Positions 25,044 to 34,687 of a DNA stretch of 64,000 nucleotides are shown piece by piece. The position numbers and the translations under genes were made by a program. The notes beneath the pieces were generated by a model that saw only the letters and a program-made list of their open reading frames with translations, ran no database searches and was not told the DNA's origin. The DNA is from Pyxidicoccus fallax (GTDB lineage: Bacteria > Myxococcota > Myxococcia > Myxococcales > Myxococcaceae), in assembly GCF_012933655.1 (NCBI RefSeq), contig NZ_JABBJJ010000013.1, positions 16,166 to 80,165 of the forward strand. The letters are read 5' to 3'. Positions within the stretch are counted from its first letter, which is position 1. The number at the start of each line of letters is the position of its first letter.

Positions 25044-27758
25044 TCAGCCCAACAGGCGCCCCACCACGTCCACCAGGTCCTGCCGCACCAGGTCTCCCTT
25101 GGTGATGTAGCCGTCCGCCCCCGCCGCCAACCCACGCCGCCGGTCCTCCTCGCCACCACGCGTGGTGAGGATGACGACGGGGAGGCGGGAGTGGACGGGG
25201 TGGCCCTTCAGGCGGCGGGTCAGCTCCAGGCCGTCCATCCCGGGCATCTCCAGGTCCGTGACGACCAGGTCCGCCGGGTGGGAGGCCAGGACGTCCAGGG
25301 CCTCGGCCCCGTCGCCGGCCATGATGGTGTCGTACCCCACCGCCTCCAGGAGGTTGGAGATGAGCTCCCGGGTGAGGGGGGAGTCGTCCACCACCAGGAT
25401 GCGGCGGCGGCGGGAGGGGACCTCCGGGGCCGGCAGGCGCGGCAGCCGCAGGGGGGCGGTGCCCTGGGCGCTGGCGGTGAGGTAGGCGGCCGACAGCACC
25501 ATGGCCAGGCGCCCATCCGCCAGGGAGGTGGCGCCGGTCAGGTGGGAGAAGCGTCCGAGCACCCCCTTCAGGGGGAGGATGGCCTGGACGCGCTCCTCCA
25601 GCACCCGGTCCACCACCAGCGCGGCGGCCCCGCCCTGGCTCCTCACCACCAGCACCAGCTCGCCCTCACGCACGGGGCGCTCCGGGGCCAGGCCCAGCAG
25701 CGAGGACAGCAGGGCGAGCGGGAGCACGCGGCCCTCCACCAGCAGCGAGGGGCGCCCTGCCACCTCGCACACGTCCGCGGTCTCCACCTTGAGGGCCCGG
25801 GAGACGTGGGTGGCGCTGAGGGCCAGCGTCTCCTCGCCCACCTGGATGAAGAGCAGCGGCGCCACGGTGAGGGAGACGGGCACCCGCAGCTCGAAGATGG
25901 TGCCCCAGCCGGGCGCGGACTCCACCCCCACGTCGCCGCCGAGGGCCTGGATGGAGGTACGCACCGCGTCCAATCCGACGCCCCGCCCCGACAGGTCGGT
26001 CACCACCTCGCGCGAGGTGAAGCCGGGCAGGAAGATGAGCTCGCGGGCCGCGGCGTCCGACAGGGCGTTGGCGGCGCTCTCGTCCAGGACGCCCCGGCGC
26101 ACGGCCACCCTGCGGAGCTGGGCCGGGTCCAGCCCCATGCCGTCGTCCTCCACGCGGAGGATGATGCGGCTGCCCTCGCGCGCGGCGCGCAGCGTGAGGC
26201 AGCCCCGGGGGTTCTTGTCCGACGCCACCCGGTCCACCCGCGTCTCCAGGCCGTGGTCCAGCGCGTTGCGGACCAGATGCATGAGCGGCTCGCGCAGCGC
26301 CTCGACCACCGCCCGGTCCGCGCGGGTGTCCTCACCGTCGACGACCAGCTCCACCTCCTTGCCGAGCGCGCGGGACAAATCCCTCACCATGCGCGGGTAG
26401 GGCTCGAAGAGGACGGACAGCGGGAGCATGCGCAGCGTCTGCACCTCCTCCACCAGCATGCCCAGGTCGCGCAGCTCCGCGTTGGACAGGAGCTTCGACT
26501 CGCGGTGGAGGGCGGCGGCCAGCTCCTTGGCCGTGCCCAGCCTCGCGGCCAGCGCCGCTCCGGCGGGGCCCAGGTCCTCGGCCTCGCGCGCCAGCTGGCT
26601 CAGCTCCCGCGCCAGGGACAGGCGCCGCGCGTTGGCCAGCTCGCGCCGCCGCGCCACCTGGGTGAGGTTGGTGACGGCGCTGGTCAGCAGGTCCAGGCTG
26701 GCCACGCCGATGCGCACCGCCGTGTCCGAGCGCGCCTCGGCGCCACGTGCCGGCCCCGTGGTGCCTCCGGAACTCCGCGCCGTCGCGGTGCCCGGGGCCG
26801 GCATCCGGCTCATGGCCGCCGCCGCGGTGGCGGTGGCGGTCCGCGCCGAGCCCTCGGGGGGCTCGTCGTCGCCTCGAACCACCACGGTCCGGGGGCGGGC
26901 GCCGACACTGGAGGGGGACACACCGCGCGAGGACGCCGCGCCGGCGGCCCGCGCCGGCTCCTGGCCGGTCGCCCACGGCACCTCCGCGCCGGATGCGGGC
27001 TGGCCCCTCGCCCCGTGCTCACCCCGTACGGCGGCTCCCGATGACGCCGGACCGCGCACACCCGGCTCTCTGTGAGTCGCGGCCGCCGGGTCTCCGTGGG
27101 CCTGACCTCCAGCTCCACTGGGCGCGAAGCCTCCCGCGTCTCCATGAGCAGGGCCTCCCGCTCCACCCCGAGCGGAGCCTTCAAACCCACCACGCGTCGC
27201 GCCCCACGATTCGCCGCGCGCCGCACCCGCCAGCTCCCCACGAGCGGGGCTTCCCGATTCACCACGAGCCGCGCTCCCCGGCTCGACCCGGCTCGGCTCA
27301 CCGCGCCCCGGGCCCGCCGGCTCCGCCTTGGGAGGCGTCACCGGAATGGGCTTGAGCACCGAGGCGGGGATGCGCTCATTCTCCGCGCGGATGCTCGCCT
27401 GGAGCGCCGCGACGAGCGTGCCCACGTCCGGCGGCGGGTCCGCCGAGGGGAGCGCCCCGGACAGCAGCAGCACCGCGTCGGCGGCCACGAGGAGCGCGTC
27501 GGCGGAGCCCTGGGTGAGCGTGTAGCGGTGGGGCTCGGTGGCGCGGACCAGCTCCTCCATCTCGTGGACGAGCGCGTTGATGTCGTCGAAGCCCATCATC
27601 CGGGCCTCGCCCTTGAGGCCGTGCAGCTCGCGCAGCACGCCCCGTCCAGCCTCCGGGTTGGCGCCTGCCTCCAGCTCCATGAGCGACCGGTTGATGCGCT
27701 CCAGCCGCACCGTCACCAGGTCCCGGAACTGCTTGATCAGGCGGTCGCTCGGGTTCAA
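25044..27758 (-). CDS. cheA3: Hybrid chemotaxis histidine kinase CheA with C-terminal receiver
   Basis: The 904-residue protein has a P1 HPt domain (about 1-110) with the phospho-acceptor His in LHGLKGEARMMGF. A long Gly/Ala/Arg-rich linker (about 145-330; many ARGE or ARGG units) follows. Then come a P3 dimerisation region, a P4 ATPase domain with HLVRNALDHGLE and GRGVGLDAV, a P5 CheW-like domain (about 610-750) and a receiver domain (about 780-904) with the Asp in LVVTDLEMPGMDGL. In M. xanthus, CheA3 has been reported to act on the NtrC-type regulator CrdA, chiefly by lowering its phosphorylation. The gene overlaps the preceding mcp stop by four bases. The symbol rests on synteny. Confidence 0.94.
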   Translation of the reverse strand: MNPSDRLIKQFRDLVTVRLERINRSLMELEAGANPEAGRGVLRELHGLKGEARMMGFDDINALVHEMEELVRATEPHRYTLTQGSADALLVAADAVLLLSGALPSADPPPDVGTLVAALQASIRAENERIPASVLKPIPVTPPKAEPAGPGRGEPSRVEPGSAARGESGSPARGELAGAARGESWGATRGGFEGSARGGAGGPAHGDAGGFAPSGAGGQAHGDPAAATHREPGVRGPASSGAAVRGEHGARGQPASGAEVPWATGQEPARAAGAASSRGVSPSSVGARPRTVVVRGDDEPPEGSARTATATAAAAMSRMPAPGTATARSSGGTTGPARGAEARSDTAVRIGVASLDLLTSAVTNLTQVARRRELANARRLSLARELSQLAREAEDLGPAGAALAARLGTAKELAAALHRESKLLSNAELRDLGMLVEEVQTLRMLPLSVLFEPYPRMVRDLSRALGKEVELVVDGEDTRADRAVVEALREPLMHLVRNALDHGLETRVDRVASDKNPRGCLTLRAAREGSRIILRVEDDGMGLDPAQLRRVAVRRGVLDESAANALSDAAARELIFLPGFTSREVVTDLSGRGVGLDAVRTSIQALGGDVGVESAPGWGTIFELRVPVSLTVAPLLFIQVGEETLALSATHVSRALKVETADVCEVAGRPSLLVEGRVLPLALLSSLLGLAPERPVREGELVLVVRSQGGAAALVVDRVLEERVQAILPLKGVLGRFSHLTGATSLADGRLAMVLSAAYLTASAQGTAPLRLPRLPAPEVPSRRRRILVVDDSPLTRELISNLLEAVGYDTIMAGDGAEALDVLASHPADLVVTDLEMPGMDGLELTRRLKGHPVHSRLPVVILTTRGGEEDRRRGLAAGADGYITKGDLVRQDLVDVVGRLLG

Positions 27759-29578
27759 CTGCCCTCCTCCCGGAGCGGCTCCTGGCCAATCTGGAAGCGC
27801 TCCACCACGCCGCGCAAATCCCTCGCCAGCACCAGCAGGTCCGTGTTGGCGGTGCTCACCTGCTTGGTGGCGTTGAGGCTCTGCTGGGTGATGCGGAGGA
27901 TGTCCGCCATGGTGTCCGCGAGCTGGTCCGTGCCCGTCTGCTGCTGCTGCGTGGCCAGAGAGATGCTGCGCACCGAGTCCGACGTCTGCCCGGCCAGGTC
28001 GACAATCTGCCGCAGCGACTCGGACACCTGCTGGGCCAGCGTGGTGCCCGTCTCCACCGCGCGCACGCCGCCCTCCGTCGCGGACACCGCCGCGGCCGAG
28101 GCCTCACGCACCTCCTCGATGAGCCCCTCGATTTCCTTGGTGGACTCCAGCACGTTCTCCGCCAGGCGCCGCATCTCCGCGGCCACCAGCGAGAAGCCCC
28201 GGCCCACCTCGCCCGCCTTCGTCCCCTCCAGCTCCGCGTTGAGCGCCAAGAGGTCCGACTTGTCGGCCACGCCGTTGATGAACTCGACGATTTTTCCAAT
28301 CTGCTGCACGCGCTTGTTGAGGCGCACCACCGCCGAGGCGATGGCCCCGTTGTCCTGGCGCATGCGCGACATGGAGCCGAGGAAGTCCTCCGCGCTGCGC
28401 TGCCCCTGCTCCGCCGCGCCCAGCGTGCGGTGGGCAATCTCCGACACCGACGTCGCGTTCTCGGCGATCTGCCGCGCCGAGCGCGCCAGCTCCTCCGTGG
28501 TGGCGCTCGTCTCGTCCAGCGAGCTGGCCTGCTCCGTGGCCCCCGCCTCGTAGCGCCCGGAGGTGGAGAGAATCTCCTCCGTGGTGGCCGAAATCTGCGC
28601 CCCGGCGCGCTGGAGCTGGGACATGACGTCCGCCAGGTGCGCGCGCATGGTGGAGAAGGCGGCGGACACGTCCCAGATTTCGTCCTCGGCCGGCACCACG
28701 CGTGGGCTGGCCAGGTCGCCCTCGGCGATGCGGCGCGCCTCGCTGGACAGCTCGCGAAGGGGCCGGCCCAGCAGCGTGCCGCCCAGCCACGCGGTGGTCA
28801 GCGCCAGCCCGAAGACGAGCACCACCAGGAGGCCGCCCGAGGTGAGCGCCTCCATGCGCAGCGTGTCCGCCAGCAGCAGCTGGGTGCTGGAAGTGGACTC
28901 CGCCATCAGCTGGTCCAGCAGGCGCCTGCCCAGCGCGGAGGCGAGCCGCTGGGACAGCACCGCGGGCGTCACCACGCAGATGAAGGTGAAGGCCACCAGC
29001 CGCGCGCGAATCTCTCCCCGCCGGGGCATGGCCGCGATGAGCTGCGCGTGCGTCATGCCCAGCTCCGCCAGCCAGAGGACGATCCGCCGCGAGCGGAGGA
29101 TGACGATGCAGTGGACGAGCAGCGAGGTGAGCGGCCCGAACATCAGCCCCAGTCCGGCGATGCGGAGCGCCACGCCGCCGTCCACCCTGCCCGAGCTCCA
29201 CATGACGGCGCCCAGGGAGATGGTGGTGAGCAGCCACAGCCCCAACGAGCCGAGGAAGGCCTCGTCCGGTGCCCGCGTCACCTCCCCCACCGCCGCCGCC
29301 AGCTTCTCCGGCGTGGAGGGCGAATCCCCGCGCTCCAGCCCGCGCAGCGTGCGCACCCGCCCCAGCGAGCCCACCGCGCCCACCAGCATGGCCAGCACGG
29401 ACAGCAGGCCGCCCGCCAGCGCGAAGAACTCCAGCCGCTCGCCCTCGAGCTCTTCGGCCAGGGTGAGCGACGCGAAGTACAGGCTGAGCATCGCGCCCAC
29501 CGCGTTCGCCAGGGGCACGGGGACCATCAGATGCCGGCTGAAGGAGGCCCGCCGGGGGCCCTTGATGGAATCTCTCAT
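27755..29578 (-). CDS. mcp3B: Methyl-accepting chemoreceptor, multi-pass N-terminus
   Basis: The 607-residue protein has about six hydrophobic segments in residues 20-270 instead of a periplasmic sensor domain. A HAMP domain (LGRPLRELSSEARRIAEGDL) precedes the cytoplasmic signalling bundle (about 335-600). The receptor tip is QIGKIVEFINGVADKSDLLALNAELEGTKAG; the conserved tip reads ALNAELEGTKAG rather than the usual ALNAAIEAARAG. There are no obvious CheR-binding pentapeptides at the C-terminus. It is coupled by ATGA to cheA3 and lies 7 bp after the first mcp. It is a close paralogue of that neighbour, so the pair probably arose by duplication and may act together. Confidence 0.93.
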   Translation of the reverse strand: MRDSIKGPRRASFSRHLMVPVPLANAVGAMLSLYFASLTLAEELEGERLEFFALAGGLLSVLAMLVGAVGSLGRVRTLRGLERGDSPSTPEKLAAAVGEVTRAPDEAFLGSLGLWLLTTISLGAVMWSSGRVDGGVALRIAGLGLMFGPLTSLLVHCIVILRSRRIVLWLAELGMTHAQLIAAMPRRGEIRARLVAFTFICVVTPAVLSQRLASALGRRLLDQLMAESTSSTQLLLADTLRMEALTSGGLLVVLVFGLALTTAWLGGTLLGRPLRELSSEARRIAEGDLASPRVVPAEDEIWDVSAAFSTMRAHLADVMSQLQRAGAQISATTEEILSTSGRYEAGATEQASSLDETSATTEELARSARQIAENATSVSEIAHRTLGAAEQGQRSAEDFLGSMSRMRQDNGAIASAVVRLNKRVQQIGKIVEFINGVADKSDLLALNAELEGTKAGEVGRGFSLVAAEMRRLAENVLESTKEIEGLIEEVREASAAAVSATEGGVRAVETGTTLAQQVSESLRQIVDLAGQTSDSVRSISLATQQQQTGTDQLADTMADILRITQQSLNATKQVSTANTDLLVLARDLRGVVERFQIGQEPLREEGS

Positions 29579-29585
29579 GGCCCCC

Positions 29586-31376
29586 TCACGCCTCCTCGGT
29601 GGCACCCACGTGGAAGCGCTCCACCACCCGCTTCAAATCACGCGCCAGCGCGGCCAGGTCCGCGTTGGCCGCGGCCATCTGCTTGGTGGCCGCCGAGTTC
29701 TGCTCGGTGACGCGGAGGATGTCGCCCATGGCGGCGGCGAGCTGGTCCGTGCCCGTCTGCTGCTGCTGCGTGGCCAGCGAGATGCTGCGCACCGCGTGGG
29801 ACGTCTGCCGCGCCAGCTCCAGGATGAGGCTCAGGCTCTCGTCCACCTGCGCCGCCAGCACCGTGCCCGCCTCCGTCGTCTTCAGCCCCGCCTCGGTGGC
29901 CATCACCGCCGCGTGCGTCGCGTCGCGAATCTCCTCGATGAGCTGTTCAATCGCCTTGGTGGAGCGGATGACGTTCTCCGCCAGGCGCCGCATCTCCGCG
30001 GCCACCAGCGAGAAGCCCCGGCCCACCTCGCCCGCCTTCGTGCCTTCCAGCTCCGCGTTGAGCGCCAGCAGGTCCGACTTGTCGGCAATCTCGTTGATGA
30101 ACTCCACCACCTTGCCAATCTGCTGCACGCGCTTGTTGAGGCGCACCACGGCATCGGCGATGGCCTGGTTGTCATGCTTCATGCGCTGCATGGCGCCCAG
30201 GAAGGCGGCGGCGCCGCGCTGGCCCGTCTGCGCGGCGGTGAAGGTCGTCTCGGCGATGGCGGACACGGACTCGGCGTTGCCGGCAATCTGCTGCGCCGAG
30301 CGCGCCAGCTCCTCCGTGGTGGCGCTCGTCACGTTGAGCGAGCCGGCCTGCTCGTCCGCGCCGGACTCCTGCTCGCCAGAGGTGGCCACGAGCTGCTCGG
30401 TGGTGGTGGATATCTGCAGGCCGGCGCGGCGCAGTTGGAGGAGCGCCTGCCCGAGCTGCGCCTGCATCTGCGCGAAGGCGGCCGAGGTGGCCCACACCTC
30501 GTCCTCCGCGGCGATGACGCGCGGCGGGCGCAGGTCTCCCTGGGCGATGCGCGTGGCGTCCTCCGTTATCGAGCGCAGCGGCTCGGCGATGACGGTGCCG
30601 CCCAGGTAGGCGGTGAGCATCACCAGCAGGGTGACGAGCCCCGCCACCCCCATGCCCCGGCCGTCATGGGCCGCCTCGAAGGCGGCTTCCCGGACCTCGC
30701 GGTCGGACGACGCCACCACCTGGTCCACGGCCCGGAGCGTGCGGGAGACGGACGCGTCCAGGATGAAGATGGACGGGCACAGCACGGCGATGGCGATGAA
30801 GAGCACCATGCGCCGGCGGATGTGCATGCGCCGGGGCGGCGCCGCGGCCACCACCTCCAGCGGGGACAGCCCCTGCGCGGCAATCACCTCCACCGCCCGG
30901 CGCCCGCGGCGCGCCACCAGCAGGTAGACGAGCAGCGCGCTCAGCGGCCCCAGCGAGGCGCCCATCAACACGATGCGCAGCCCCAGCGTCCACGACGTGC
31001 CCGCCAGCGGCACGAAGACCAGGGCCATCAGCAGCGAGCCGCCCAGCCAGTTCTGGAGGATGAAGGCGAAGCAGCGCTCGGGAAAGGCGCGGGCCTCCAG
31101 GAGCGCGGTGCGCAGGTACTCCGGCGTGGGCCGCAGCCGTCCCTCGCCCAGCGCCGCCAGCGTGCGCAGCACCCGCCGGGCATTCAGGTGGAGCAGCCAC
31201 AGCGAGCCCGTCAATGACGCGGACACGAGCGCCAGGAGCAGGCCCCAGGCCCCTTGCGGCACGGCGGTCGTCAGCCACCCGTGCAAGAGCGCCAGCACGA
31301 TGCCCGCGCCACTGCCCAGCAACGCGGGCAGCGACATCCACCGCGCCAGCCCCGAGAGTCCCTCCGGCGCCTTCAT
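29586..31376 (-). CDS. mcp3A: Methyl-accepting chemoreceptor, multi-pass N-terminus
   Basis: The ATG at 31376 overlaps the preceding crdC stop (ATGA). The protein has 596 residues: several hydrophobic segments (about 10-260), HAMP (AEPLRSITEDATRIAQGDL), and a signalling domain (about 330-590) nearly identical at the tip to the next receptor (VVEFINEIADKSDLLALNAE). Sensing is probably within or near the membrane, because no sizeable periplasmic loop is present. With the second receptor, CheW and CheA it forms the sensory array of the Che3 system, which in M. xanthus influences developmental timing rather than motility. Confidence 0.93.
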   Translation of the reverse strand: MKAPEGLSGLARWMSLPALLGSGAGIVLALLHGWLTTAVPQGAWGLLLALVSASLTGSLWLLHLNARRVLRTLAALGEGRLRPTPEYLRTALLEARAFPERCFAFILQNWLGGSLLMALVFVPLAGTSWTLGLRIVLMGASLGPLSALLVYLLVARRGRRAVEVIAAQGLSPLEVVAAAPPRRMHIRRRMVLFIAIAVLCPSIFILDASVSRTLRAVDQVVASSDREVREAAFEAAHDGRGMGVAGLVTLLVMLTAYLGGTVIAEPLRSITEDATRIAQGDLRPPRVIAAEDEVWATSAAFAQMQAQLGQALLQLRRAGLQISTTTEQLVATSGEQESGADEQAGSLNVTSATTEELARSAQQIAGNAESVSAIAETTFTAAQTGQRGAAAFLGAMQRMKHDNQAIADAVVRLNKRVQQIGKVVEFINEIADKSDLLALNAELEGTKAGEVGRGFSLVAAEMRRLAENVIRSTKAIEQLIEEIRDATHAAVMATEAGLKTTEAGTVLAAQVDESLSLILELARQTSHAVRSISLATQQQQTGTDQLAAAMGDILRVTEQNSAATKQMAAANADLAALARDLKRVVERFHVGATEEA

Positions 31377-31741
31377 GCCGCCTCCCCGACGAGCCCTCGC
31401 AGGAAGCGCTCGAAGTCCACCAGCCCCATCAGCGGCCAGAGCTTTCCCTGCACCAGGACGAAGCCCTGGAGGCTGCCGCCCGAGGCGCGCACCGCCACAG
31501 CCGGCGCGGGCAGCACCGGGTGGGCCTCCGCCTCGATTTCGAGCGTGTCCACGCCCACCGCGCCTCCGGCGGCGGACACCAGCACGCGCGCGGCGCCGTC
31601 CGGTGAATGGAAGGCGCGCCGGGCCGAGGGCGCCGCCCACCCTTCCGGCGAGGTGATGGAGGCCACCTCGTGCGCGTGGAACGCGAGGCGATGGGGCCCC
31701 GCGTGGCACAGGAGCATGCCCCGGACGCTGAGGGGGACCAT
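31373..31741 (-). CDS. crdC: Short CheW-like protein (CrdC position)
   Basis: This 122-residue protein shows a weak CheW fold: short beta strands, VDTLEIEAEAHPVLPAP and a C-terminal VLVQGKLWPLMGLVDFERF. It lacks the first part of a canonical CheW. It sits between cheW3 (3-bp gap) and the first mcp (ATGA overlap). In M. xanthus the Che3 cluster contains a CheW-like gene named crdC, reported to modulate phosphoflow between CheA3, CrdS and CrdA; identity here is by position and fold, so the symbol is provisional. Confidence 0.65.
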   Translation of the reverse strand: MVPLSVRGMLLCHAGPHRLAFHAHEVASITSPEGWAAPSARRAFHSPDGAARVLVSAAGGAVGVDTLEIEAEAHPVLPAPAVAVRASGGSLQGFVLVQGKLWPLMGLVDFERFLRGLVGEAA

Positions 31742-31744
31742 GGC

Positions 31745-32179
31745 TCAGGCCCCCTGGCTGAGGTGGTCGAAGAGGCCTTCGGGGTCGATGACGGCCACGT
31801 CCCGGGGGCCGCTCTTGGCGGGGCCGCGCAGGTGGACGTGGACGCCGGTGGGGCCCAGGGGCTCCAGCGTGCCCGTCACCGGGGAGACGCCGGCCACCGT
31901 GCTGGCCGTGAGGGCGAGGGTGCCGCGCGGCAGGCGAACCAGCACCGCCCGCCGCGAGGACTGACTGGCCCCGCCCACCAGCAGGCCCATGTCCACCACC
32001 GGGATGACCTCTCCACGGTGGGCGAACACGCCGAGCAGGTGGGCCGGGGCACCGGGCACCCGCGTGAGCTCGGGGAAGGTGACGACCTCCGCCGCGCTCT
32101 CCGCGGGTACCGCGTACCAGCTGCTGCCGCAGGCGAAGACGAGATAGGACTGACGCGCTTCAGGCTCGTGGACGGCCAT
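31745..32179 (-). CDS. cheW3: CheW-type coupling protein
   Basis: The 144-residue CheW has the usual opening LVFACGSSWYAVPAESAAEVV, then VFAHRGEVIPVVDMGLLVGG, and LALTASTVAGVSPVTGTLEPL. It couples chemoreceptors to CheA. It follows crdB by 22 bp and precedes the CheW-like crdC by 3 bp. Confidence 0.92.
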   Translation of the reverse strand: MAVHEPEARQSYLVFACGSSWYAVPAESAAEVVTFPELTRVPGAPAHLLGVFAHRGEVIPVVDMGLLVGGASQSSRRAVLVRLPRGTLALTASTVAGVSPVTGTLEPLGPTGVHVHLRGPAKSGPRDVAVIDPEGLFDHLSQGA

Positions 32180-32201
32180 GAGGCGCGCAGCCTACCTCAG
32201 A

Positions 32202-32954
32202 CTAGCGCTCGAACTCGACGCGGCGGTTCTCGGACCAGGCATCTTCCGAGGAAGCGTTGCTGGCGGGGCGGGTCTCACCATAACCCACCGTGTTGAGCTG
32301 CTTCGCCGGGACGCCCAGGTCCGTCAGGTAGCGCTTCACGGACGCGGCGCGGCGGTTGGAGAGCTGGAGGTTGTACTCCTCGGTCCCCCGCTCGTCGGCG
32401 TGGCCGGCGAGCGTGAGGCGGCCCTGCTGGCCGGTCTTCATGCAGTTGGCCAGGTCGGACAGGCGCTGCTGGGCCTCGGAGGACAGGGAGGACTCGTTGA
32501 AGCCGAAGCGGATGGGGCTCCAGTCGCAGCGGTCCGCGGCGGCCGTCACGCACTTGCCGGCCTGGCACTCCTGGCCCTCACCGCAGTCGGTGTTGGCGGA
32601 GCAGGTGTCCGTGGGGGCCTGGCAACGGCCGGCCTGGCACTTGCCGCCACCGGGGCACGCCGTGTCGTCCTTGCACTGGGCCTCGGCGCACTTGCCGGCC
32701 TCACAGATGCGGCCATCGCCACAGGCCGCGTCCGTGGTGCACTCGGGCGGCTTGGGGGCGCACTTGTTGTTCTGGCAGGTGAAGCCCTCCTTGCAGTTCG
32801 CGTCGGTCGCGCACTCCTGGCACGTCCCCTGGACGCAGACCTCGCCCCGCTCGGTGCAGGTCGAGTCGTCCTTGCAGTTGGGGTACGAAGGGGGGCAGCC
32901 GGTCAGCACGGCCATGGCGAGGGAGAGCCCCGCCCAAAGGGTAATCCGACGCAT
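32202..32954 (-). CDS. crdB: OmpA/Pal-family lipoprotein with Cys-rich spacer (CrdB)
   Basis: Of two tandem ATGs the one at 32954 is better spaced from GGGAGG. The 250-residue protein has a lipobox (LTGC), then a region of about 115 residues with six to seven Cys-rich DxxC...GxxCxxGxC modules (CKDDSTCTERGEVCVQGTC and relatives). An OmpA/Pal peptidoglycan-binding domain follows (about 145-250) with LTLAGHADERGTEEYNLQLS and RRAASVKRYL. It would anchor in the outer membrane and bind the cell wall. As first gene of the chemosensory operon it matches CrdB of M. xanthus and may relay an envelope signal to the receptors. Confidence 0.88.
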   Translation of the reverse strand: MRRITLWAGLSLAMAVLTGCPPSYPNCKDDSTCTERGEVCVQGTCQECATDANCKEGFTCQNNKCAPKPPECTTDAACGDGRICEAGKCAEAQCKDDTACPGGGKCQAGRCQAPTDTCSANTDCGEGQECQAGKCVTAAADRCDWSPIRFGFNESSLSSEAQQRLSDLANCMKTGQQGRLTLAGHADERGTEEYNLQLSNRRAASVKRYLTDLGVPAKQLNTVGYGETRPASNASSEDAWSENRRVEFER

Positions 32955-33013
32955 CATTCCTCCCGAATTCATGAAAAACGAAAGCACGCCCGCTCGTTCG
33001 GGCACGTGCGTCG

Positions 33014-33042
33014 CGTCTAGTCGCAGTCCCGAAACGAGTCAA
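33014..33042 (-). promoter_or_regulatory. Candidate sigma-70 promoter of the crdB-che3 operon
   Basis: On the minus strand TTGACT (33037-33042) is followed after 17 bp by TAGACG (33014-33019), about 60 bp before crdB. The divergent crdA starts at 33173, so CrdA could regulate both. This is a pattern match only. Confidence 0.4.
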
Positions 33043-33172
33043 AGCATTTGTCCCGTCTCAGACACCCCGGGCGCGCCCCGAAACCCTTGAATCTCCAAAT
33101 ATTTTCCGTGAAATTGTGTCACTGACCCACGCGGTGGCCGCGAGCCGTGGCCCGCCGTCGGGAGCGCCCTCC

Positions 33173-34687
33173 ATGCCCGCCTCCGTCCTCATCGTCGACG
33201 ACGAGAAGAACATCCTCCTCACCCTGAGCCAGTCGCTGCAGCTGGCGGGGTATCAGACGCACCTGGCCAGCAGCGGGCAGGTGGCGCTGGACGTGGTGAG
33301 CGCACGGCCGGTGGACGCGGTGTTGATGGACGTGAAGATGCCGGACATGGACGGGCTGACGGCGCTGGCGCGGCTGACGGAGCTGAAGCCGGAGCTGCCG
33401 GTCATCATGATGTCGGGGCACGGCACCATCGACACGGCGGTGAAGGCGACGCAGCTGGGGGCGCGGGACTTCCTGGAGAAGCCCATCGCCCGCGAGCGGA
33501 TGCTGGTGGCGCTGCGCAACGTGCTCAAGCACCAGGCGGCCATGGAGGAGCTGCAGGAGCTGCGGGCGCAGCTCGGGCGCTACGACATGGTGGGCAGCGG
33601 GCCGGCCATGCAGCGCATCTTCTCGTTGATTCAGCGCACGGCGCCCTCGGAGGGGCGGGTGCTGATCACCGGTGAGAACGGCACGGGGAAGGAGCTGATT
33701 GCCCGGGCGCTGCATCAGAATTCACGGCGCAAGGGCCAGCCGTTCGTGAAGCTCAACTGCGCGGCGGTGCCGCACGAGCTCATCGAGAGCGAGCTGTTCG
33801 GACACGAGAAGGGCGCCTTCACGGGCGCGGTGAGCGTGCGCCGGGGCAAGTTCGAGCTGGCGCACGAGGGCACGCTGTTCCTCGACGAGATTGGCGACAT
33901 GCCTCCGGCGATGCAGGCGAAGCTGTTGCGCGTGCTGCAGGAGGGTGAGCTGGAGCGCGTGGGCGGGGCGGAGACGCTCAAGGTGGACGTGCGCGTCATC
34001 GCGGCGACGAACAAGAACCTGGAGAAGGAGATCGCCGCCGGGCGGTTCCGCGAGGACCTGTATTACCGCATCAACGTCGTCCAGATTCACTCGCCGCCGC
34101 TGCGCGAGCGGCGGGAGGACCTGCCGGACCTCATCAACACGTTCCTCGGCGAGGCCTGCGCGAAGAATGGACGCCGGCCGCTGACGCTGTCACCCGAGGC
34201 GCTCGCGGTGATGAGCGCGTATGACTATCCGGGCAACGTGCGTGAGTTGCGCAACCTGGTGGAGCGGCTGGCGATTCTGTGTGAAGGGCCGGTGATCAGC
34301 CGGACGGATGCGCTGGAATTGCTGCCCCGGGGACGGGCGGTGGTGGTGCCTCCGGTGGTGGAGAACGGCACGGCGGCCGTGGCGGCTCCGCCCTCCCCCA
34401 TGCCTTCCGAGGCCGAACTCATGGTGGCGGCCAGCACTCCCGCTCCGGCGCTCGCGACGCCGGCTCCGACGGCGGCTCCGGCACCGGCTCCGACGGGCTT
34501 CCGCCCCCGGGTGGACCGGACCTTCCGTGAGCAGGTGGAGGACGCGGAGCGGGAAATCATCCTCCACGTGCTCGCGCACACGCACGACAACGTGACGGAA
34601 GCGGCGCGGATCCTCGACCTGGAGCGTGGGCACTTCTACAAGAAGATGAAGGCCCTGGGCCTGCGGCGCGGGCAGTCGGAGTCGTAA
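33173..34687 (+). CDS. crdA: NtrC-family sigma-54 response regulator CrdA
   Basis: The ATG at 33173 follows GGGAG and opens directly into the receiver domain; a GTG at 33116 is in frame but adds a low-complexity leader. The 504-residue protein has a receiver domain (1-120; LIVDDEKN, Asp in [13 protein letters not shown]), a sigma-54 AAA+ domain (about 135-375; [23 protein letters not shown]), a Pro/Ala-rich linker (about 390-445) and a Fis-type HTH (about 455-500; [20 protein letters not shown]). It is divergent from crdB exactly as in the M. xanthus Che3 locus, where CrdA receives phosphate from CrdS and controls developmental genes. The island integrase fragment overlaps its 3' end on the opposite strand. 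Confidence 0.93.
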   Translation: MPASVLIVDDEKNILLTLSQSLQLAGYQTHLASSGQVALDVVSARPVDAVLMDVKMPDMDGLTALARLTELKPELPVIMMSGHGTIDTAVKATQLGARDFLEKPIARERMLVALRNVLKHQAAMEELQELRAQLGRYDMVGSGPAMQRIFSLIQRTAPSEGRVLITGENGTGKELIARALHQNSRRKGQPFVKLNCAAVPHELIESELFGHEKGAFTGAVSVRRGKFELAHEGTLFLDEIGDMPPAMQAKLLRVLQEGELERVGGAETLKVDVRVIAATNKNLEKEIAAGRFREDLYYRINVVQIHSPPLRERREDLPDLINTFLGEACAKNGRRPLTLSPEALAVMSAYDYPGNVRELRNLVERLAILCEGPVISRTDALELLPRGRAVVVPPVVENGTAAVAAPPSPMPSEAELMVAASTPAPALATPAPTAAPAPAPTGFRPRVDRTFREQVEDAEREIILHVLAHTHDNVTEAARILDLERGHFYKKMKALGLRRGQSES

